Assembly (NCBI GenBank): GCA_002420115.1
Contig: DIHK01000028.1
Coordinates: forward strand, 1-5,855
Source: Nitrospira sp. UBA5698
Lineage (GTDB): Bacteria > Nitrospirota > Nitrospiria > Nitrospirales > Nitrospiraceae
Length of the DNA stretch: 5,855 nt
Reading direction: 5' to 3'
A program made the position numbers and the translations under genes. Position 1 is the first letter of the stretch, and every line of letters starts with the position of its first letter. This document shows positions 1-3,754 of this stretch, one piece after another. Below the pieces are notes generated by a model. It did not search any database. It was not told the DNA's origin and worked only from the letters and a program-made list of their open reading frames with translations.

Positions 1-109
1 CCCCGGCATAAACAGTGAATCCTGATCGATCAAGATGGAACGCACAGGCCGCCCCGATACCAGTCGACGCCCCAGTGATGACTACGGCACGATCTCTTCC
101 AATCGACAT
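1..109 (-). CDS. Short-chain dehydrogenase/reductase, N-terminal fragment (runs off left edge)
   Basis: Reading leftwards from the ATG at 107-109 gives 36 codons with no stop. The fragment begins MSIGRDRAVVITGASTGIG and continues to FTVYAG at the window edge. VVITGASTGIG is the classical SDR Rossmann start: beta-strand 1 followed by TGxxxGxG, the turn that binds the NAD(P) pyrophosphate, at about residues 12-19. FTVYAG fits beta-strand 2. The catalytic Ser-Tyr-Lys lies off the window, so substrate and cofactor preference cannot be judged. The start is well set: GGAG ends four bases before the ATG, with a second GAGGAG just upstream, and the fold begins within ten residues. The gene is divergent from the tRNA. 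It is most likely a soluble cytoplasmic NAD(P)-dependent oxidoreductase. The family is certain enough, the function is not. Confidence 0.88.
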   Translation of the reverse strand, partial: MSIGRDRAVVITGASTGIGAACAFHLDRSGFTVYAG

Positions 110-197
110 CCCGCTCCTGTCTCCTCTCAACAAAGGACCATATCAGGTTTGAGATCACAGCATCCAGACGGAATGAAACATTCTGTCATCCCAGCGG

Positions 198-227
198 TGG
201 ACACCAACAACCGACTTCGGCTATCAT
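198..227 (+). promoter_or_regulatory. Predicted sigma70-type promoter of the tRNA gene
   Basis: TGGACA at 198-203 matches five of six bases of the -35 consensus. TATCAT at 222-227 matches five of six of the -10. The spacer is 18 bases. Transcription would start near 234, giving a leader of about 19 bases before the mature tRNA 5' end at 253. Position and strength suit a tRNA promoter, but this is read by eye. Confidence 0.45.
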
Positions 228-252
228 CAGGGGCTCTGTTCGGCTCTGACGT

Positions 253-328
253 GGCGGTGTAGCTCAGTTGGTAGAGCAGCGGACTCATAAGCCGCGGGTC
301 ACCCGTTCAATCCGGGTCACCGCCACCA
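253..328 (+). tRNA. tRNA with CAU anticodon, probably elongator tRNA-Met
   Basis: A full cloverleaf of 76 nt with encoded CCA can be drawn. The 7-bp acceptor is GGCGGTG (253-259) with CACCGCC (318-324), followed by discriminator A325 and CCA at 326-328. The D stem is GCTC/GAGC (262-265, 274-277). The anticodon arm is 279-295 with loop CTCATAA and anticodon CAT at 286-288. The T arm is ACCCG-TTCAATC-CGGGT (301-317). A CAU anticodon means elongator Met, initiator Met, or the Ile2 tRNA that carries lysidine. The paired first base and the absence of the three G-C pairs of initiators argue against initiator. Acceptor pairs 4-69 and 5-68 are G-C, unlike the C-G pairs of E. coli Ile2, so I favour elongator Met without excluding Ile2. 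Oddity: the pair closing the anticodon stem (A283/G291) is a mismatch. Confidence 0.95.
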
Positions 329-398
329 TTCGACTCCCCCCTTGAACAAAATTAGGACTCGCTCATGGCAAGTCACCCATGAATTGAACGAGTCGAAT

Positions 399-420
399 GC
401 CCCGAGCTTCCTCGAGGGGC
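399..420 (-). terminator. Stem-loop that could end transcription of the 33-codon ORF
   Basis: GCCCC (399-403) and GAG (404-406) pair with CTC (411-413) and GGGGC (416-420), with loop CTTC and a two-base bulge at 414-415. The stem is eight mostly G-C pairs. On the minus strand it follows closely after the triple stop of the small ORF at 431-532. Neither strand has a proper T-run after it, so intrinsic termination is uncertain. It could equally be a structural element downstream of the tRNA. Confidence 0.25.
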
Positions 421-430
421 TCTACTATTA

Positions 431-532
431 CTATTGCGCACGGATAAACTCCTTCGGTGATCTCCCTGTTCTTGCAAGTCCAGCCGCCCATTCAAATTCT
501 TTTCGAAATTGTTGGCAACGGATAAACGCCAT
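431..532 (-). CDS. Possible 33-codon small protein gene, no known family
   Basis: ATG at 530-532 is preceded by AGAGGA six bases upstream, a good ribosome site. The product has 33 residues, starting MAFIRCQQFRKEFEW and ending GRSPKEFIRAQ, and is basic with aromatic residues. It ends in three consecutive in-frame stops (TAG, TAA, TAG, 433 down to 425), followed by the stem-loop at 399-420. FIRCQ near the start and FIRAQ at the end come from a direct DNA repeat 78 bases apart, which keeps frame. The same frame stays open further upstream, to about 650, but has no other ATG before the ribosome site. I recognise no family. Ribosome site, triple stop and hairpin favour a real gene. The very short length and gene-poor setting argue for chance. 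Confidence 0.22.
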   Translation of the reverse strand: MAFIRCQQFRKEFEWAAGLARTGRSPKEFIRAQ

Positions 533-534
533 CG
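440..534. repeat. Imperfect 17-bp direct repeat, 78 bp apart
   Basis: ACGGATAAAC occurs exactly at 440-449 and 518-527. Each copy is followed by a similar TCCTTCG or GCCATCG, giving 15 of 17 identical bases (440-456 and 518-534). The 78-base offset is a multiple of three and lies inside the small minus-strand ORF. Confidence 0.5.
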
Positions 535-631
535 ACGTTCCTCTACTGCGAACCTCATCACCGCATTGACAGTATTGAACGAGGGACCCGGGGTTCCAAA
601 GGAGGTGTGCCCTCTTCGTGGGGAGCGTACG

Positions 632-646
632 AGGGGGCTGCCCCCT
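632..646. repeat. Perfect G/C hairpin
   Basis: AGGGGG (632-637) and CCCCCT (641-646) form six perfect pairs around a CTG loop, and a G-T pair (631/647) can extend the stem. GCCCTC near 609-614 could compete for the G-run at 633-637, so two alternative folds exist. There is no T-run, so it is not a standard terminator. Confidence 0.4.
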
Positions 647-695
647 TCAGTAAGAGCCAGTGAGGGAAGTTTCAGACCAGAATTCGCAAGGGAAG

Positions 696-720
696 CCGTT
701 CAATCCGCCCACCGCCACCA
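696..720 (+). repeat. Partial copy of the tRNA 3' end (att-like)
   Basis: CCGTTCAATCCG at 696-707 is identical to 303-314 of the tRNA (T loop and flanks). CACCGCCACCA at 710-720 is identical to 318-328 (acceptor 3' strand, discriminator and CCA). Between them the tRNA has GGT and the copy has CC. So 23 bases match over about 26, with one gap, 392 bases downstream and in the same orientation. The copy has no 5' half and its T stem no longer pairs well, so it is not a functional tRNA. Duplication of a tRNA 3' end is the classic result of site-specific integration by tyrosine recombinases. A relic of a duplicated tRNA is the alternative. Confidence 0.65.
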
Positions 721-738
721 ATAAGTCCAGCAACTTAT
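721..738. repeat. Short inverted repeat next to the tRNA 3'-end copy
   Basis: ATAAGT (721-726) and ACTTAT (733-738) are perfect inverted repeats separated by six bases. They begin directly after the CCA of the tRNA-like copy. This could be a recombinase-binding arm or chance. Confidence 0.35.
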
Positions 739-1037
739 CACTCGGCTGCTCATCGGGCTTCTCCCCTCATCACGGTTTCGGTCACAGTTGGAATTGAATC
801 TGACAATTCCAGGATAGCCTCACAACTTTGCTCTGTTGACTCCCCCTCCCCGTTTGCCACGGACTTCAGCTCTTCCTTCACTGGCCATCAGGGGGTTCAC
901 TTCTTCCGAATCTCGCCACCGGTAGAATGTTGGATTAGTATTGTATTGGCTCTACAGGGTAGCGAACAAGAACTGTACCTGATCCAACCTCAGACAACCT
1001 AAACCCGCAAGAAACCACAACTCAGGAGGTAGGCGAG

Positions 1038-1103
1038 ATGGGCCTAGATGGGGGTGGTTTGTCCTGTCCTGGTAGCAGCGTGGTAGCAGAAGAAGGTGAG
1101 TAG
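1038..1103 (+). CDS. Possible 21-codon leader or small peptide
   Basis: AGGAGGT at 1024-1030 is a near-perfect ribosome site eight bases before the ATG at 1038-1040. The frame runs 21 codons, beginning MGLDGGGLSCPGSS and ending VVAEEGE, to TAG at 1101-1103. It is glycine-rich at the start and acidic at the end, with no membrane or signal segment. No gene follows on this strand, so it is not an obvious attenuator leader. Part of it contains a small tandem repeat (GGTAGCAG twice, near 1071-1089). No family is recognised. The ribosome site is the only real support. Confidence 0.2.
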   Translation: MGLDGGGLSCPGSSVVAEEGE

Positions 1104-1203
1104 AGAACTCTGCCATTCCTGGCGGGACTCTCTTTACTCACATGACGGGAACCGTCAAAATTGGTGGTGCGTTTCTATTTATTCGATTTTAGCCTCGCTC
1201 GCC

Positions 1204-1632
1204 CTATCGGGGAATCTTAGTAGGGAGAACGGCGATGCCTTCGGCGTGAGCTGCCTTGCGCAGATGCTTATCAAGCGTGGCAAGCGGAAGGCCAAGACGC
1301 ATGGCTAATTCCAGGTACGCCGCATCGTAGCTGCTCAATTCGTGCCTTCGCCCTAACGCAAGCGTGGTCGTTGTGGCACACTGTTCCGTATGCACATCCG
1401 ACTCAATTGCAAGCTTGCTCAGCAAATTCAGAAACAGAGTTGTGTCAGCCGGCGTCTTCTTCTTGGAACGCTCAGCGCTTAGCAGTACATTGGCAACTTC
1501 AAGAACCCAATGTTGGGCTACAACAGCTTTTTCAGGTCCTGAAAGCTTTCCGAGTAATTCATCGGTGTCTCTGGTGGCTTCATGCTCAAACAGCCACGTC
1601 ATCGTGACGGAACAATCAAGTACGAAGTTCAT
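1204..1632 (-). CDS. vapC: VapC-type PIN-domain toxin
   Basis: A 142-residue protein, full length for the family. PIN-domain toxins are Mg2+-dependent endoribonucleases that stop growth by cutting RNA, often tRNA or rRNA. All four usual acidic residues are visible: D6 in FVLDCS, E45 in HWVLEVANVL, D103 in SYDAAYLELA and D121 in LATLDK. The start at 1630-1632 is chosen because its ATG overlaps the antitoxin stop as ATGA, a normal sign of translational coupling, and because the fold begins at MNFVLDCS. An upstream GTG at 1653 would add seven unlikely residues. No strong ribosome site stands before the ATG, which fits coupling to the antitoxin. The reading frame is intact and no key residue is missing, so it is probably active. 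The RNA target cannot be told from sequence. Confidence 0.93.
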   Translation of the reverse strand: MNFVLDCSVTMTWLFEHEATRDTDELLGKLSGPEKAVVAQHWVLEVANVLLSAERSKKKTPADTTLFLNLLSKLAIESDVHTEQCATTTTLALGRRHELSSYDAAYLELAMRLGLPLATLDKHLRKAAHAEGIAVLPTKIPR

Positions 1633-1880
1633 CGTCGCCCAGCATTCTTCCACGCGAGAATATCCTCGGTGGTCAATTTGACACGATGCTTGGCGCGCAA
1701 CGCCCGAATCCCTTCGATTGCGTGTATGGCCTCTTCCCGACTCGATCGTTTCGCGGGCACCAGCTTGGCTACGGCTTCATCATGACGGGTGATAGTAATT
1801 TCTTCCCCCTGAGCGACTCGACCGATCAATTCAGAAAGTTTGTTCTTTGCTTCAGCAAGTCCCACTGTGGTAATGGCCAT
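1629..1880 (-). CDS. Phd/YefM-family antitoxin partner of VapC
   Basis: An 83-residue protein beginning MAITTVGLAEAKNKLSELI. The N-terminal half (about residues 1-45) is the Phd/YefM DNA-binding and dimerisation fold, with the usual GLAEAKNKLSELI helix and the EEITITRHDEAVAKLVP strand region. The C-terminal tail, ending in EDILAWKNAGRR, is the kind of segment that wraps the toxin and blocks its active site. In this family the antitoxin neutralises the PIN toxin and represses its own operon. The ATG at 1878-1880 is chosen because GGAGGT (1889-1894) lies eight bases upstream. An upstream start at 1910 would put that ribosome site inside the gene. The antitoxin comes first and overlaps the toxin by four bases, the usual order. 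Regulation is probably through the palindrome at 1912-1938. Confidence 0.92.
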   Translation of the reverse strand: MAITTVGLAEAKNKLSELIGRVAQGEEITITRHDEAVAKLVPAKRSSREEAIHAIEGIRALRAKHRVKLTTEDILAWKNAGRR

Positions 1881-1911
1881 TGTCACAAACCTCCAATACC
1901 CGGACACCATG

Positions 1912-1946
1912 TAATCTGGCTAGACACTGGCTAGATTAACATAACA
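1912..1946 (-). promoter_or_regulatory. Predicted promoter and operator of the toxin-antitoxin operon
   Basis: TAATCT (1912-1917) and AGATTA (1933-1938) form the arms of a 27-bp palindrome. Inside it CTGGCTAGA occurs twice as a direct repeat (1916-1924 and 1927-1935). On the minus strand, TATGTT (1943-1938) preceded by TG one base away reads as an extended -10 box. Transcription would then start near 1931, inside the palindrome. An antitoxin dimer bound there would block RNA polymerase, the usual autoregulation of this class. There is no clear -35. Confidence 0.5.
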
Positions 1947-1978
1947 TCCTCGTGAGTCACAAGTTATTGCAGGGCGGT

Positions 1979-1997
1979 TTCAAGTTCCAAGTGCAAC
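1979..1997. repeat. Left terminal inverted repeat of the IS30-family element
   Basis: The inner 11 bases (1987-1997) are the exact reverse complement of 3025-3035. The outer part (1979-1986) matches imperfectly. It contains the transposase stop codon at 1980-1982, as is common in compact insertion sequences. Confidence 0.75.
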
Positions 1998-2993
1998 GGG
2001 TGAATAATGGCGCAGATGCGCATAGACCTCCAGTGGCGTCGCAAAGCCGAGACATTTCCGCGGCCGCGTGTTCAGCCGATGGACGATGGCATTCAGTTCG
2101 CGCTGGGTATACCTCGATAAATCCGTACCCTTCGGCAAGTACTGGCGCAGCAGGCCATTGGTATTCTCGTTGGTCCCCCGTTGCCAGGGGCTGTGCGGAT
2201 CGGCAAAGAAGACTTGGATCGCGAGACGTTGCGCCAACCGCTCATGGTCCGCCATCTCTTTGCCCCGATCGTAGGTCAGCGTGTTCCGCAATGGGGCGGG
2301 CACCTGTCGGAGCTTCTTGGTGAAGCCCCGGGAGGCACTGGCGGCATCCGTGCCGTCCATTCTGGCCAGCAGCACCAACCGCGTGGTCCGTTCCACCAGC
2401 GTACCCACCGCCGAGCCATTGCGAGCGCCGTTCAGCAGGTCGCCTTCCCAGTGACCCGGCACGGTCCGGGTGGCGACGTCGGCAGGGCGTTCGGTAATCG
2501 GGGTCATGTTGGGAATCTGGCCCCGGCGGGCTCGGCCTCGCGTCCGTGGGCGACGAGTCTTGCGAGCCTGCCGTAGGGTGGCCAGCAATTCGCTCCGCAG
2601 GCTCCCCCGTGGCAATACATACAAGGCCGCGTAGATGGTTTCGGTCGAGAGGTGTTTGCCCATGTCATCAGGATACGCGCGTCGAAGACGCCCAGCAATC
2701 TGCTCAGGCGAGCAGCCCTGGGTCAAGTGTGTGGTGACGTGCTGCCACAACCACGGGTCGAGGAGTTTCCGGACGCGTCGTGGGTGATGGGCTCGGGCCG
2801 TCGCGTGGCTCTGTGCCGTGCAGGCGCGATAGGGACGGCCTCGGGTCGTGTTTCGGAGCACCTCGCGACTCAGGGTGCTGGGGGCCCGTCCCAAGATCCG
2901 AGCCATCGCACGGAGCGAATGGCCGTGGGCCAGGCCCAGACTCACGGTCTCACGTTCTTCTGCGGTCAAGTGTCGATATGATCTCGTGTGCAT
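1980..2993 (-). CDS. IS30-family transposase
   Basis: A 337-residue protein, normal length for IS30 transposases. It cuts and rejoins the element ends during transposition. The N-terminal region shows the family helix-turn-helix, RHLTAEERETVSLGLAHG followed by SLRAMARILGRAPSTLSREV (about residues 7-45). The catalytic core carries D185 in GHWEGD, D242 in TYDRGKEM and E276 in GTNENTNG. The 33-residue gap between the last D and the E is the IS30 hallmark. NTRPRKCLGFATPLE (about 308-322) is the usual C-terminal motif. The ATG at 2991-2993 has AAGGTG a few bases upstream and gives the expected N-terminus. No frameshift or stop is present, so the enzyme is probably functional. Long open frames on the opposite strand here are shadows caused by high GC. 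Confidence 0.97.
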   Translation of the reverse strand: MHTRSYRHLTAEERETVSLGLAHGHSLRAMARILGRAPSTLSREVLRNTTRGRPYRACTAQSHATARAHHPRRVRKLLDPWLWQHVTTHLTQGCSPEQIAGRLRRAYPDDMGKHLSTETIYAALYVLPRGSLRSELLATLRQARKTRRPRTRGRARRGQIPNMTPITERPADVATRTVPGHWEGDLLNGARNGSAVGTLVERTTRLVLLARMDGTDAASASRGFTKKLRQVPAPLRNTLTYDRGKEMADHERLAQRLAIQVFFADPHSPWQRGTNENTNGLLRQYLPKGTDLSRYTQRELNAIVHRLNTRPRKCLGFATPLEVYAHLRHYSPVALGT

Positions 2994-3024
2994 GGCAACA
3001 CCTTAGCCCATCGGGGCAGGCAGT

Positions 3025-3043
3025 GTTGCACTTGGAGTTAGAA
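3025..3043. repeat. Right terminal inverted repeat of the IS30-family element
   Basis: GTTGCACTTGG (3025-3035) is the exact complement of the left inner repeat. The outer bases (3036-3043) match the left end imperfectly. It lies about 30 bp upstream of the transposase start, so the transposase promoter must lie in or near it. Confidence 0.75.
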
Positions 3044-3044
3044 C

Positions 3045-3110
3045 TCAAGCTGTCAAAGCCTGAATGACCAAATATGCAGCCCGCTCAAATCGATTGTTGG
3101 GAGAGCTCAT
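3045..3110 (-). pseudogene. Possible gene stub interrupted by the insertion sequence
   Basis: From ATG at 3108-3110, reading leftwards, 21 codons run to TGA at 3045-3047, immediately outside the right inverted repeat. The peptide begins MSSPNNRFERAAYLVIQAL. It has the look of an ordinary protein N-terminus: a polar start followed by an amphipathic helix. Its stop falls within two bases of the element border, as expected if the insertion cut a longer gene. The ribosome site is weak (TAGG about 12 bases upstream). On the far side of the element the minus strand offers no long continuation before the antitoxin, so the remainder would be deleted, very short or never there. No family is recognised. 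Confidence 0.25.
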
Positions 3111-3164
3111 GTATATCGCGCCTAGCCGATCGGCCCGTTCAAGAAGGATGATGATTGGCACTCA

Positions 3165-3446
3165 TCAGGTAACCAGATCGTGATAGTCGCTATGTCGCCG
3201 GAGCCAACTGGCGGCATACCCGCAGATGGGAACCACCTTCAGGTTTTCTGTGCGCACCACATCCATTAATTTCATCATAAACTGCCCAGCCGCACCCGTA
3301 CCGCGCAACTCCGGCGGCGCGAACACGTAATCGATATACAGCCTGTTCGTATCCTTGCGGACATTGGCGTACACCGTGAGATGGCCGAACGGCATTTCAT
3401 AGCGTTTCTCCGCCACATTATAGGTGACGTGATCGTTGCCAGTCAT
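3165..3446 (-). CDS. Short GNAT-like N-acetyltransferase (Acetyltransf_CG / YidJ type)
   Basis: A 93-residue protein matching the small single-domain GNAT group of about 90-100 residues. It begins MTGNDHVTYNVAEKRYEM, where the Asn and RYE motif are typical. Next come GHLTVYANVR and RLYIDYVFAPPELRGTGAAG (about 35-54), the acetyl-CoA pyrophosphate loop with R/G-x-G-x-A spacing. VVPICGYAASWLRRHSDYHDL (about 71-91) is the conserved C-terminal segment with Cys and Tyr. The fold implies acetyl transfer to an amine. The substrates of this subgroup are poorly known. The ATG at 3444-3446 is chosen because AGGAG lies 10 bases upstream and the family begins there. A TTG at 3500 would add 18 atypical residues. 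Its 5' end overlaps a signal-peptide-like ORF in another frame. TATATAT just upstream (about 3474-3480) may be its -10 region. Confidence 0.85.
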   Translation of the reverse strand: MTGNDHVTYNVAEKRYEMPFGHLTVYANVRKDTNRLYIDYVFAPPELRGTGAAGQFMMKLMDVVRTENLKVVPICGYAASWLRRHSDYHDLVT

Positions 3447-3564
3447 GGCGTTCCAACTCCTGTTGACCAATGATATATACCCTCTTCTCGGACGGACCAA
3501 CCGGCATCGTCGCCCCGATTGCAGACACAGTGGCGAAGCCGAGTGTAATACTTAGAATGCGCAC
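3418..3564 (-). CDS. Possible small exported-protein ORF, or decayed remnant
   Basis: GTG at 3562-3564 opens a 48-codon frame ending at TAA 3418-3420. The start is signal-peptide-like: a basic start (RR upstream, then VR), a hydrophobic run ILSITLGFATVSAIGATM (about residues 3-20), and SAIGA as a plausible signal peptidase I site. A polar stretch PVGPSEKRVYIIG follows, then a charged tail. It overlaps the acetyltransferase start by 29 bases in a different frame. Ribosome-site support is poor (AGGA only two bases from the GTG; AGG about 12 bases away). It may be a genuine small secreted peptide, the remains of a longer exported protein, or chance. Confidence 0.28.
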   Translation of the reverse strand: MRILSITLGFATVSAIGATMPVGPSEKRVYIIGQQELERHDWQRSRHL

Positions 3565-3754
3565 AGTCCTACGACCTGTTGTCTGGTCACGTTATGCTGT
3601 CCCAGGTACATCGTCCACCCATCCCTAGAAGTATCGTCTCACTACAGTGTGCGCATCATGGTTTGAAATGGTTCACGCAGCCCGGCTTTGACCCTTGGCT
3701 TCCCCTCCACTCATCACCTACAATTGGACCATCACTTGAACCGAGACATACTTC
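3447..3754. other. Intergenic region between divergent acetyltransferase and DUF3703 genes
   Basis: About 308 bases. The left part holds the acetyltransferase ribosome site and the overlapping signal-peptide-like ORF. The right part (3695-3724) holds a fair promoter for the DUF3703 gene. Between about 3570 and 3690 I see no clear repeat, RNA or gene. Confidence 0.6.
3695..3724 (+). promoter_or_regulatory. Predicted sigma70-type promoter of the DUF3703 gene
   Basis: TTGGCT (3695-3700, four of six -35 bases) is separated by 18 bases from TACAAT (3719-3724, five of six -10 bases). Transcription would start near 3731, leaving a leader of about 24 bases before the ATG at 3755. No operator-like palindrome is visible. 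Confidence 0.45.

Larger units (their letters stand above)
329..1203. other. Gene-poor accessory stretch between tRNA and toxin-antitoxin pair
   Basis: About 875 bases without a convincing protein gene. Seen here: hairpins at 399-420 and 632-646, a direct repeat (440-456 and 518-534), a partial copy of the tRNA 3' end at 696-720, an inverted repeat at 721-738, and two tiny ORFs with good ribosome sites (431-532 minus, 1038-1103 plus). The longer open frames have poor starts and no family-like sequence. The mix suggests a decayed integration region. No integrase gene is visible in it. Confidence 0.6.
1979..3043 (-). mobile_element. Complete IS30-family insertion sequence
   Basis: About 1.07 kb: a single intact transposase gene flanked by imperfect inverted repeats at 1979-1997 and 3025-3043. 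The inner 11 bp of the repeats (CCAAGTGCAAC and its complement) are perfect, and the outer eight match at five positions. Length, single ORF and DD(33)E transposase are all typical of IS30-type elements, which transpose through a circular intermediate and make 2-3 bp target duplications. The exact tips, and therefore the duplication, cannot be fixed here. It is visibly more GC-rich than its flanks, a sign of separate origin. It sits about 100 bp upstream of the antitoxin on the same strand, so read-through into the toxin-antitoxin operon is possible. Confidence 0.9.

Noticed and set aside
35..262. 75-codon plus-strand ORF over the start of the dehydrogenase
   Set aside because: It lies antisense to the SDR N-terminus, which has a clear glycine motif and ribosome site, and it runs into the tRNA.
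601..720. A second complete tRNA, selenocysteine tRNA or tmRNA
   Set aside because: The 3' part looks tRNA-like, but no D arm or anticodon arm can be drawn, the T stem does not pair, and the conserved tmRNA 5' and resume-ORF signals are missing.
342..724. Overlapping plus- and minus-strand ORFs of 62-75 codons in the tRNA-proximal region
   Set aside because: Non-ATG or unsupported starts, no ribosome sites and no protein-like sequence. They overlap each other and the tRNA-like repeat.
820..951. Minus-strand open frame containing FYRWRDSEEVNPLMASEG, which resembles the helix-turn-helix of some transposase small subunits
   Set aside because: Only about 43 codons, with no good start, ribosome site or matching continuation. 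The likeness rests on one short stretch. A protein search against IS3-family OrfA would decide.
1071..1089. GGTAGCAG tandem pair, which looks a little like a tRNA D arm
   Set aside because: Too short, and no acceptor, anticodon or T arm accompanies it.
1144..1156. GACGG-GAA-CCGTC hairpin downstream of the toxin gene as a terminator
   Set aside because: Only five pairs, with a three-base loop and no T-run on the toxin strand.
1096..1308. 70-codon plus-strand ORF starting at GTG
   Set aside because: No ribosome site, and it overlaps the end of the well-supported toxin gene on the opposite strand.
1364..1934. Several plus-strand ORFs of 67-105 codons
   Set aside because: All are antisense shadows of the toxin and antitoxin genes, which have clear motifs and coupled starts.
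2068..3067. Plus-strand ORFs up to 131 codons and a 64-codon minus-strand ORF inside the insertion sequence
   Set aside because: They are shadows of the GC-rich transposase gene. None shows a known motif, and IS30-family elements carry one gene.
3064..3183. 39-codon plus-strand ORF right of the insertion sequence
   Set aside because: No ribosome site, low-complexity basic composition, and it runs into the end of the acetyltransferase gene.
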